A DNA stretch of 64,000 bases, from assembly GCF_022346995.1 (NCBI RefSeq), contig NZ_JAKRNM010000006.1, positions 124,001-188,000 of the forward strand. The letters are read 5' to 3'. This document shows, piece after piece, positions 22,583-31,700 of the stretch. The DNA comes from Paenibacillus sp. ACRRY (GTDB taxonomy: Bacteria > Bacillota > Bacilli > Paenibacillales > Paenibacillaceae). Below the pieces are notes generated by a model. That model was not told where the DNA came from, ran no database searches, and saw only the letters and a program-made list of their open reading frames with translations. The stretch's first letter is position 1. Every line of letters starts with the position of its first letter. The position numbers were made by a program, and so were the translations under genes.

Positions 22583-24400
22583 ATGCTTGGCAAAATGAAG
22601 AGAATCTTAATCGGCAGACCGATGAAATCGGCTGAACTGGATGCAGAAAAGTTGGGGAAATGGAAGGCTCTCGCCATCCTGTCCTCCGATGCGCTATCCT
22701 CCGTGGCCTATGGAACGGAACAGATTTTGCTGGTGCTTGTAGCGGCCGGATTTGCCGCCTTGTGGTATTCTGTACCCATTTCCATCGCGGTGCTCGGATT
22801 ACTCGTCATTTTAATTTTTTCCTACCGTCAGACGATATTTGCTTATCCTACGGGTGGCGGTGCGTATATCGTAGCCAAGGATAATCTGGGGACTACATCC
22901 AGCCTAATTGCTGGAGGATCTCTGCTGGTCGATTATATTCTAACGGTCGCTGTAAGTTCATCTGCAGGGACGGATGCCATTACTTCTGCTTTTCCAGTGC
23001 TTCATGATTACAGCGTAGTGATTGCACTGATAATGATTGTTTTTCTAACGATTATGAATTTGCGGGGAGTTACCGAATCGGCTTCCGTATTGGCGATCCC
23101 GATCTACCTGTTTATCTTTTCGATTGCGGTTCTCATTATATCGGGCGGCATTAAGTTTCTGACAGGCGGCATGGAAGCAGCCGCGCCTGAATTCGGAACA
23201 AGTCTGTCTCATGTAAGTATATTTCTGCTGCTGAAGGCGTTCAGCTCCGGCTGTTCCGCTCTGACCGGTGTGGAGGCCGTCAGTAATGCCATTCCGAACT
23301 TCAAGCAGCCTGCAGAGAAAAACGCAGCCGGCACGCTGATGCTCATGGGATGCATTCTCGGGGTTATGTTTATCGGGATTACGTTGCTTGCCTTCGGTTA
23401 CGGGGTGAAACCGGATCCCCATGCTACGGTGATTTCACAGATTGCCGAAGCAACCTTCGGCAGAGGGTGGATGTATTTTATCATCCAGGGGGTGACGGCA
23501 CTCATCTTGTTCCTGGCAGCGAATACGGCTTATTCCGCATTCCCGCTGCTGTCCTTCATGATGGCTAAGGACAAATATATGCCTCATATGTTTATGGTTA
23601 GGGGAGACCGGCTGGGCTTCTCGAACGGCATTATTTTTCTGAGTGTCATGTCGGCCTTGCTTGTTGTTGGATTCAAAGGAAATACGGAAAGCCTGATCCC
23701 GCTCTACGCGGTGGGTGTATTTATCCCATTCACCTTGTCACAGCTGGGCATGATGATTCGCTGGATCAAAGTGAAGCCGTCAGGCTGGCAGATGAAGTTG
23801 CTGGTGAATACAATCGGTATGCTGACCACATTGTCGATCACATTGATCTTCATTTTCACCAAGTTCACGCAAACGTGGGTCATCTTTATCTTTTTGCCAC
23901 TCGTCGTATATGTTTTCATGCGTATTCACCGTCATTACTGCAATATTGCAGATGAACTGCGTATTGATATCAAACTCGATAAGCCAGCGCAAAAAGGCAA
24001 TACAATCGTCATTCCGGTAGCTGGGATCACGCGGGTGGTCATGAACACGATCAGTTATGCAAAGACGATGTCGGATCATGTGGTGGCCTTGTATATCGGA
24101 TTCGATGATGAATCGATTCGCAAGATGGAGCAGAAGTGGGAGGAATGGAACCCGGGTGTGCGTTTGGTTGTTATTAAATCAAGATATCGCAGCATTATGG
24201 GCCCGCTGAAGAAATTCATCGATACCGTGGAGTGGAAAACGGCCGAGACTGACCACATCACCATTTTGATTCCGCAATTTATCACCAAGCATTGGTGGCA
24301 AAATGTACTTCATAACCAGACCAGCTTCATGATTCGCGCCTATCTGATTAATTATAAAGACGTCATTGTGACGACGGTCCCGTATCATCTTAATCGGTAG
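22583..24400 (+). CDS. kimA: High-affinity potassium transporter KimA
   Basis: 605 residues, close in length to B. subtilis KimA (607). The N-terminus (RILIGRPMKSAELDAEKLGK, then KWKALAILSSDALSSVAYGT) and AYPTGGGAYIVAKDNLG, GGSLLVDYILTVAVSSSAGT are nearly diagnostic. Twelve TM helices fill residues 20-460; a soluble C-terminal domain (~470-605) follows, as in KimA, which is a proton-driven K+ importer controlled by c-di-AMP. GGAAGGAAG sets ATG 22583 over 22577. Confidence 0.9.
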   Translation: MLGKMKRILIGRPMKSAELDAEKLGKWKALAILSSDALSSVAYGTEQILLVLVAAGFAALWYSVPISIAVLGLLVILIFSYRQTIFAYPTGGGAYIVAKDNLGTTSSLIAGGSLLVDYILTVAVSSSAGTDAITSAFPVLHDYSVVIALIMIVFLTIMNLRGVTESASVLAIPIYLFIFSIAVLIISGGIKFLTGGMEAAAPEFGTSLSHVSIFLLLKAFSSGCSALTGVEAVSNAIPNFKQPAEKNAAGTLMLMGCILGVMFIGITLLAFGYGVKPDPHATVISQIAEATFGRGWMYFIIQGVTALILFLAANTAYSAFPLLSFMMAKDKYMPHMFMVRGDRLGFSNGIIFLSVMSALLVVGFKGNTESLIPLYAVGVFIPFTLSQLGMMIRWIKVKPSGWQMKLLVNTIGMLTTLSITLIFIFTKFTQTWVIFIFLPLVVYVFMRIHRHYCNIADELRIDIKLDKPAQKGNTIVIPVAGITRVVMNTISYAKTMSDHVVALYIGFDDESIRKMEQKWEEWNPGVRLVVIKSRYRSIMGPLKKFIDTVEWKTAETDHITILIPQFITKHWWQNVLHNQTSFMIRAYLINYKDVIVTTVPYHLNR

Positions 24401-24503
24401 ATAGCTGTGTGAAACGACAAGTTTATTTGGACTTATTGTAGATTATTGTAAAAAAAGGATGAGGGTATCATGGCATCCTCGTTTATATTTCATTTACACA
24501 ACG

Positions 24504-24546
24504 AACCGCAGGAATATCCCGGAATGGGGATTCCTGCGGTTTTTTC
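24504..24546 (+). terminator. Terminator after kimA
   Basis: AACCGCAGGAAT (24504-24515) pairs perfectly with ATTCCTGCGGTT (24530-24541), then T6. Confidence 0.9.
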
Positions 24547-24625
24547 GTTCGTTTCTAAGCGTCCAACCTATCAATCTGAATGCTCGCTCATATGGTAAAG
24601 TCCCTTGTCCACGATTAACGCTAAG

Positions 24626-24666
24626 TTGATTCTGAGTGAATTCTGCTGTGACATTCGACTTTTACA
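24626..24666 (+). promoter_or_regulatory. Possible Pho-box-like repeats before the Ugp-like operon
   Basis: TTGATT (24626), GTGAAT (24636), GTGACA (24648) and TTTACA (24661) recur every 10-13 bases, resembling TTNACA repeats bound by PhoP. They lie 77-117 bases before the permease gene. Match is imperfect; support comes mainly from the transporter type. Confidence 0.3.
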
Positions 24667-24742
24667 CTAGATAACGTGGTGCTGATGAAGCTGAAGTAAC
24701 ATTCACACACCGAATGCGTAGACCAAGGGGGAAGAAAATCCG

Positions 24743-25705
24743 ATGAGTGAGCTTGATAACCGGATCAGCTTGCCCGCCGCCAGACGGCGCGTATCCGATA
24801 CCAAAGAGCGCCGGACAGCTTCGCTGCGAGTGCAGCGGACGCGGGAGAATCTGCTGGCCTATGGTTTCCTGGCACCATCGCTGCTTTTGTTTGCAGTGTT
24901 TCTGTTTTACCCAATGTTCAAGTCTGTTTATCTGAGTTTGCACTCCACAGATCCTACCGGCCAAATCGCGGCTTATGTGGGACTGGACAATTTCAAGGCC
25001 GTGTTTCAGTCGGGGCTGTTTTTACAGGGCATGAAAGTAACGCTGCTGTTTGTCCTGTTCACTGTGCCAACCGGCATACTGGCTGCCTTAATTCTGGCCG
25101 CGCTCACTCACAACCGTTTCAAGGGCATGCGCTTGTTCCAGTTTGTATTCTCTTTGCCTGTTGTATTATCGGTTGGTTCGTCGGCCGTCATCTGGAAGTT
25201 CCTGTTCCACCCGACTCTGGGCATGTTGAATTATTTGCTTAGCAAGGTGGGCATCGATCCAATCCCTTGGCTGACCAGTCCGGATTGGGCGCTAGTCTCC
25301 ATTTCCATCATGACGATCTGGATGAATCTTGGATTCAATTACATTATCTTGTCCAGCGGATTGCAAGGCATCCCGGATGAGATTTATGAAAGTGCGAAAA
25401 TGGATGGTGCAGGACCTCTGCTTACGTTTCGCAAAATCTCCATGCCACTGCTTTCACCAACACTGTTTTTTGTTACAGTCGTTTCGATCATCGGAGCATT
25501 TCAGTCGTTTGGGCAGATTAACATATTAACCCGTGGGGGACCAATGGACAGTACCAATGTATTCGTCTATTCCATCTATCAGGAAGCCTTCGTGAATTTC
25601 CGCTTCGGAACGGGAAGTGCACAGGCACTCATCCTCTTCGCGGTCATTATGCTGCTAACCCTGATTCAGTTCAAGTGGGTGGAAAGGAAAGTGCATTACC
25701 AATGA
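24743..25705 (+). CDS. ABC transporter permease, UgpA/MalF type
   Basis: 320 residues with six TM helices after a basic 45-residue N-terminus. The EAA loop contacting the ATPase is YESAKMDGAGPLLTFRKISM. With the MalG-type partner and a UgpB-like binding protein it forms a CUT1 importer, probably for glycerol-3-phosphate or a related phosphodiester. No ATPase gene is present; a shared MsmX/UgpC-type ATPase elsewhere is expected. AGGGGGAAG precedes the ATG. Confidence 0.85.
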   Translation: MSELDNRISLPAARRRVSDTKERRTASLRVQRTRENLLAYGFLAPSLLLFAVFLFYPMFKSVYLSLHSTDPTGQIAAYVGLDNFKAVFQSGLFLQGMKVTLLFVLFTVPTGILAALILAALTHNRFKGMRLFQFVFSLPVVLSVGSSAVIWKFLFHPTLGMLNYLLSKVGIDPIPWLTSPDWALVSISIMTIWMNLGFNYIILSSGLQGIPDEIYESAKMDGAGPLLTFRKISMPLLSPTLFFVTVVSIIGAFQSFGQINILTRGGPMDSTNVFVYSIYQEAFVNFRFGTGSAQALILFAVIMLLTLIQFKWVERKVHYQ

Positions 25706-26523
25706 GGACACCGTGGACGAAAACGCTATTGTATGTATTGCTTACCATCTGTGCGGCGCTAGTGTTGTATCCGGTGCTGTACACCTTTTTCATGGCCGTC
25801 ATGACGCCTGAGGATGCCAGTGCCTATCCGCCGCATATCATTCCGCAGTCGATCGATTTATCCAACTTTACCGAAGTGTTTGATATCGTCCCCATCGGTT
25901 CCTTCATCGGTAATACATTCCTGGTTGCAGGTCTGACGATGCTGGGACAGCTGATAACAGCGAGTATGGCTGCGTATGCTTTTGCCAAAATGCAGTTTAA
26001 AGGGAAAAACCTCATCTTCAGCATGTTTGTTGCAACGATGATGATCCCTTGGGAAGTCACCATGATTCCCAATTATCTGACCATCCGCAGTTGGGGATGG
26101 CTGGATAGTTATCAAGGGCTCACTGTACCATTTCTGGCAACGGCATTTGGTACGTTCCTGTTAAGACAGTTCTTTATGCAGCTGCCGAAGGAGCTATTTG
26201 AAGCGGCGAAGATCGATGGGTGCGGACATATCCGCTATTTTATATCACATGTTCTGCCGCTATCCCGTCCTGCATTAGGAACGCTGGCGATCTATTCATT
26301 CCTGAATATGTACAACTCCTATCTGTGGCCACTGCTCGTAACCAACACGCCAGAGATGAGAACGGTGCAGATCGGAATTTCGATGCTGGAGTTCCAGGAA
26401 TCCACGGCGTGGAATCTGGTGTTTGCCGGAACGGCACTAGTTATCCTGCCGTCGTTGTTGCTACTTGTTTTCGGGTTGAAACAGCTTGTCCGCGGTATGG
26501 CCGCAGGCGCGCTGAAAGGCTAG
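25702..26523 (+). CDS. ABC transporter permease, UgpE/MalG type
   Basis: 273 residues, six TM helices, EAA loop FEAAKIDGCGHIRYFISHVL, and the C-terminal RGMAAGALKG ending typical of MalG/UgpE. ATG 25702 overlaps the previous stop (ATGA). The 271 bases after it, before the binding-protein gene, hold no recognised gene. Confidence 0.85.
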   Translation: MRTPWTKTLLYVLLTICAALVLYPVLYTFFMAVMTPEDASAYPPHIIPQSIDLSNFTEVFDIVPIGSFIGNTFLVAGLTMLGQLITASMAAYAFAKMQFKGKNLIFSMFVATMMIPWEVTMIPNYLTIRSWGWLDSYQGLTVPFLATAFGTFLLRQFFMQLPKELFEAAKIDGCGHIRYFISHVLPLSRPALGTLAIYSFLNMYNSYLWPLLVTNTPEMRTVQIGISMLEFQESTAWNLVFAGTALVILPSLLLLVFGLKQLVRGMAAGALKG

Positions 26524-26794
26524 TTAGAACGAAGGTTTTATACCAAGGAACGAACAAACAAACAAGGCTCACTCTTAAAATGGGTTCTTTAAAGGCTGCA
26601 AATGTAGTGGAGGAGAGGAATCGATTCTGTAGAAGCGTAGCGTTCGCCTTTGTCTCAAAATTTAAACAACTAAAAGATCTATTCAAGTAAATCTGGAGAC
26701 AACAGCGATCGAAAGAACGATTCATATCCGTAACGGCTACCTTGCAAACATAAAGCACTTATTTTGAAATGAGCCACAAAAAAGGAGAGAGATT

Positions 26795-28159
26795 ATGCGT
26801 TTGAAAAAAAGAGGGACATTTGCATTAATGCTGGCTGCACTTATGTTGGTGATATCCGCCTGTGGCGGCAAAACAGAGACAAGCAGTCCGGTAAGTGGAG
26901 CTCAAGCGGATGCGGCAGCTGCTGAGCCGACTCAACTGACGTGGTGGCATTCCATGTCCGGAGCAGGGGAGAAGGCCATTAACCAGCTCGCTTCCGATTT
27001 CAACGCAAGTCATCCAGATATTCAGGTAAAAGCAATTTATCAAGGAAAATACGATGAGAGCTTAAACAAGCTGAAAGCATCGATGGGATCGGACAGCGGT
27101 CCAGACATCATCCAGGTATACGAGATTGGCAGCAAGTTTATGATTGATTCGGGCATGATCACACCAGTACAAAACTTTATAGACAAAGACAAGTTCGACC
27201 TGTCCCAACTGGAGCCGAATATCATCCGTTATTACACGATTGATGGCAAACTGAACGCCATGCCTTTCAACACATCCAATCCGATTCTGTACTACAACAA
27301 GGATATGTTTAAGGCAGCAGGTCTTGATCCAGAGAATCCACCAAAAACATATGAAGAGTTTGAACAAGCTGCAAAAGCACTCGCAAAAGACGGCAAGCCG
27401 GGTGCATCCATGGCGATCTACGGCTGGTTCATGGAGCAGTTCTTCGCAAACCAGAATGCAAATTATGTAAACAATGGTAACGGACGAGACGGCGCTGCGA
27501 CGGAATCTCTCTTGAATTCCGAAGCGGGTGTGAAGACGCTGACATGGTGGAAAAAGATGATTGATGAGAAGACTCTCTCCAATCTGGGTCGCAGCACAGA
27601 CGATACAACGGCAGCATTTACCGCAGAGCAAATCGGTATGACACTGGATTCTACCGCTGGATTGCGCAAAATTGTAGAAGGTGCTGGCGGCAAGTTTGAA
27701 CTGGGAACAGGCTTCTTGCCTCGTCCGGCAGATGCCAATGAAGGCGGCGTGGTTGTTGGTGGTGCAAGCCTGTACATCATGAACAATAAATCGGAAGCAC
27801 AGCAGCAAGCTGCTTGGGAATTCATTAAGTACTTGGCGACCCCTGAAGTACAAGCGAGCTGGAGTGTTGCGACAGGATACTTCCCAATTACGACAGCAGC
27901 CTACGATCAGCAAGTATTAAAGGATAATATGGCGAAGTACCCGCAATTCCAGACAGCAGTCGACCAATTGCACGCTTCCGCTGATTCGACAGCAACATCC
28001 GGGGCTGTAATGGGCGTATTCCCTGAGGCTCGACAACTTGTCGAAACGGCGATTGAGACGGTACTAAACGGACAAGGTACACCGCAAGAAGCACTCGATA
28101 CAGCTGCGAAACAAATTACAGACAAGATTGCGCAGTATAACAGCACGGTGAAGAAGTAA
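26795..28159 (+). CDS. Extracellular solute-binding lipoprotein, UgpB-like
   Basis: 454 residues with a lipoprotein signal (LMLVISACGGK, lipobox ISAC). The mature part follows UgpB closely: LTWWHSMSGAGEKAINQLAS, DIIQVYEIGSKFMIDSGMI, FNTSNPILYYNKDMFKAAGL, VVGGASLYIMNNKSEAQQQA and GTPQEALDTA. UgpB binds sn-glycerol-3-phosphate and glycerophosphodiesters, so that substrate class is likely, though CUT1 proteins are easily confused. AAAGGAGAGAG precedes the ATG. Confidence 0.85.
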   Translation: MRLKKRGTFALMLAALMLVISACGGKTETSSPVSGAQADAAAAEPTQLTWWHSMSGAGEKAINQLASDFNASHPDIQVKAIYQGKYDESLNKLKASMGSDSGPDIIQVYEIGSKFMIDSGMITPVQNFIDKDKFDLSQLEPNIIRYYTIDGKLNAMPFNTSNPILYYNKDMFKAAGLDPENPPKTYEEFEQAAKALAKDGKPGASMAIYGWFMEQFFANQNANYVNNGNGRDGAATESLLNSEAGVKTLTWWKKMIDEKTLSNLGRSTDDTTAAFTAEQIGMTLDSTAGLRKIVEGAGGKFELGTGFLPRPADANEGGVVVGGASLYIMNNKSEAQQQAAWEFIKYLATPEVQASWSVATGYFPITTAAYDQQVLKDNMAKYPQFQTAVDQLHASADSTATSGAVMGVFPEARQLVETAIETVLNGQGTPQEALDTAAKQITDKIAQYNSTVKK

Positions 28160-28179
28160 GATCGTATTTTAAAGTTTGT

Positions 28180-28218
28180 AGGGATGGGTGCAGCAGAATC
28201 GCTGTATCTATCCCTTTT
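28180..28218 (+). terminator. Terminator after the Ugp-like operon
   Basis: A 15-pair stem with GU pairs: 28180-28194 with 28201-28215, 6-base loop, then T5 (28213-28218). Confidence 0.85.
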
Positions 28219-28726
28219 TGTATACCAAGTGTAGGTTCTTTGTTATTTAACATACTGTTAAAAAATTAACATTCCATTAATTAGGATTGACTCTGATGTT
28301 AATACTTCATCTTTAAAATGGAGCAATGTGGTGATCAAACTTGATCGTCATATCATTTTGTCGTGTGAAAATACATGGCTTAAGTCATGGTTCTTAGCGT
28401 TTCTGGGATAAAAGGGATTGTCATCAAATGTCGAAATTTTAATGGAGTTGATTATATGGTGTTAGTTTAGGTTACATAAATAGTTTAATGCGCACATGGA
28501 TATGACTCAAAAAGATTAAAAAGACATAATTTAGACCTGGAAATAGTCCTGTTTAATATTTTTATATAGAAAATAGTTTGTTTTTGTAACATGCATGTTC
28601 TATTTTCTTCCGTTCAGCAAAAATAATGTTTACATGAGCCTGTGGTTCAGTTATCTTATATTTGAACTAATGTACAAGCTCTCTGAACAAATGATTGTAA
28701 ATTCAAAACATGGGGGTAGGAAAAAG
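28219..28726 (+). promoter_or_regulatory. Long upstream region of the giant nucleotidase gene, Pho-box-like repeats
   Basis: No gene is seen in these 508 bases; the frame is open from 28595 but lacks a ribosome site until 28727. Near the left are TTAACA (28247), TTAAAA (28258), TTAACA (28266) and TTAATT (28277), pairwise 11 bases apart as in PhoP-binding Pho boxes, followed by TTGACT (28287-28292). A palindrome GATCAA-N2-TTGATC (28333-28346) and AACATGCATGTT (28588-28599) are also present. A long untranslated leader is implied if the start is at the Pho-like site. Confidence 0.4.
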
Positions 28727-31700
28727 ATGCACAGTAAGCAAATAAAGAGTTGGCTCAGGTTATTCTTAGCGATGATCCTGCTGGTAACAGGGGCTATTCC
28801 TGCTGGATTATTCAGCAGCAAGGCAGCTGCAGCGGACGAGCCATTGACAGTTGCCCAGGCACAGGCTAAAAATTCTGACAAATCAATAGCAACTGTTGAA
28901 GGGTATGTTGTTGGTTACTACAACAGTGGATCTTCTATCCAGTTAAGTCCTCCGTTTACTTCAGACACTAATTTTGCCTTGGCAGATCGCCCTGATGAAA
29001 CGGATGTAAGCAAAATGATGCCAGTTCAAGTCCCAACAAATGCTCCTCGTAGCACTTTTGGTTTACAAAGTAATACTGCCTTGTATCATTCCAAAGTTCG
29101 TATCAATAGCGCTTCACTTGAAACCTATTTTACGGTTAATGGAATTAAAAGCACCTCTTCAACCACCTTTCAACTGATTGATGAGACGCCTGAAACCAAG
29201 GTGGCAAACGTCACCGCAAATCCCTCCTCTGGTGCTGTTCCGGCTGGGACACAGGTTACACTGGAAACAACTACAGTTGGTGCAGCAGTTTATTACAAGC
29301 AGGATACAGACACCAATTACCTCCCATACACCGTACCCATCACAGTAAATGATGCAACTTATATTGAAACCTATGCAGCAAAAGACGGTCTAGAAAATAG
29401 TGAACTTATTCATTTCAATTATACAATCGTTGATAATACGCCAATCTCAATCTCCAGTGCCAGAAACCAATCGGAGAACACCCCGATTACCGTTCAAGGC
29501 ATTGTGACCTACCGGGAAGAGTCCGGAGGCATGGCCAATCTGTACATCCAGGATGAGAATGCCGGAATCGTCGTTCGCGGAACGGATTCCACAGTAGAGC
29601 CGGGAGACCGTATTGAAGCGTATGGCCCACTCACAATTTATAACGGTTTACTTCAGATAGAGAAAGACAAGGCCGGGTTCCCGGGCGGTTACATCAAAAT
29701 TTTGGACAAGAATCAAGGAATTCCAGCACCGATCACTCTGATATCCAAAGACTTCATGCCGGCTGAGGGCGGAGGCAAGGGTGCAGGCGGTATTTTTGAG
29801 GGGATGCTTGTCGAAGTGAATGAAGTCACAGTGACAAGAAGCAGCAGTTCTACCTTCTTTGCGACAGATGCCGATGGTGCAGAAATCACGATCTATGCCA
29901 AAAATAGTCCAACTGCACTGGCAGTAGGCAAAACATACGAAAAAGTGACAGGCGTCATGACGTATCACACAAGCTATGGCCTTGAGCTGATTCCACGTAC
30001 GGCAGCAGATGTTGTCGAAAATCTGCTCTCCGTAACAGCCAGTGCCCCGTCCGGTGGTATTGTCAAAGGATCAACCGTAACCTTGTCCTCACCAACAGCA
30101 GGAGCGGAAATTTATTACACGGTTGATGGAACAGAACCAACCCAAACATCTACACTTTATAGTGGCCCGATCACAGTAGACGAAGATACGGTTGTTAAAG
30201 CGATGGCCGTATCAGGTGGAAACACAAGTGATGTATATAGCTTTACGTACACCGTTCTTCAGGAGCTGGACAACCTTAGAATCCACGATATTCAAGGAGC
30301 CTCTCATAACTCCCTGTATGATGGTCTCGCTGTCCAAAATGTTGAAGGTATCGTGACTCATGTTGTCAATGCAAGTTCGTTCTATATGCAGGAGATTCCT
30401 GGCATGGAAGATGACGATGTAAAAACATCTGAGGGTATCCTTATTTATAAATCCACTCATGGCATGGCGGTAGGCAACAAAGTCAGCGTATCCGGTCAAG
30501 TGAAGGAATATGCGACAGCAACGACCGAACTGGCGACAACTGAAATTGTGGCTACAGCGATTACGGTTGAAGGTGAAAGTCAGACGCTGCCTGAACCTGT
30601 AATTCTTGGGAAGAATGGCCGAATGATCCCTACCGTAATTGATTCTGATCAGTTCGGTGAGTTTAATCCGGATGTGGATGCAATCGACTTTTACGAGAGT
30701 TTGGAAGGCATGAGAGTGCAGCTTGATCAAGCTACGATTGTCGGTCCGTACTCCAGTGAACCAGGATTGGCAGTTGTTGTAGATAATGGTGAAAACAATC
30801 CGTTACGAACGCCTGCAGGAGGAGTCATTCTGACAGGAGATGGTGCGGAACCATTCGAGAGCTCCCTGAATCCGCAGCGGCTATTTATCAATAAAAAACC
30901 GTCTCAGGCAGTTAAGACGGGGGACAAGCTCGCTGATTCTGTCAAAGGTGTTATGACTTACGCTAACGGCAATTTTAAAGTAGTTCCAGAAGGGAATTTG
31001 CTGCCGGCAATTATTTCGAGTGACCTGAAACAGGCAACAACGGAAATTGAGCAAGCTGATGATAAACTGACGATTGCAACCTTCAACGTGGAGAATTTCA
31101 GCCAGAAGGACGCAGCAAGAGCAGTGAAAATCGGTAGTATTGTGGTTAACAACCTCAAAAATCCTGATGTTATCGGTATCATGGAAGTACAGGATAACGA
31201 TGGAGCTACCGACAGCGGGACAACTGCTGCGGATGCGAGCTTCCAGACTTTAATTGATGCAATTGCTAATAATGGTGGTCCTACTTATAAGTACACGGAT
31301 ATTGCTCCGGTAAACAACCTGGATGGCGGGGCTCCGGGTGCCAACATTCGTGTAGGTTTCCTGTACAACGAGGCGCGAGTTTCTTTGAAACAAGGAACTA
31401 AGGGAGATGCTACAACAGCGATCCAAGTGGAATCGGATGGAACACTGTCCCTGAATCCAGGGCGTATTGATCCCACAAACGATGCATTTGCCAGCTCACG
31501 TAAACCTCTAGCAGCTGAATTTGAATTTAATGGAGAACGAGTAGTCGTGATTGCGAATCACCTGAATTCCAAAGGTGGCGATCTGAAGCCTTACGGTAGT
31601 ATTCAGCCTGCGACACGAAGCAGTGAAATTCAGCGTGCCAGACAGGCAACTGCAGTGAATGGTTTTGTGAAAGAGCTCTTAGACAAAGATCCTAACGTTA

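Noticed and set aside
27062..27913. 283-codon open frame on the reverse strand
   Set aside because: Lies wholly within the UgpB-like gene; Cys-rich, compositionally odd translation typical of a shadow frame.
28333..28346. GATCAA-N2-TTGATC palindrome and AACATGCATGTT further on as regulator sites
   Set aside because: Short palindromes in AT-rich DNA; no regulator or second copy links to them.
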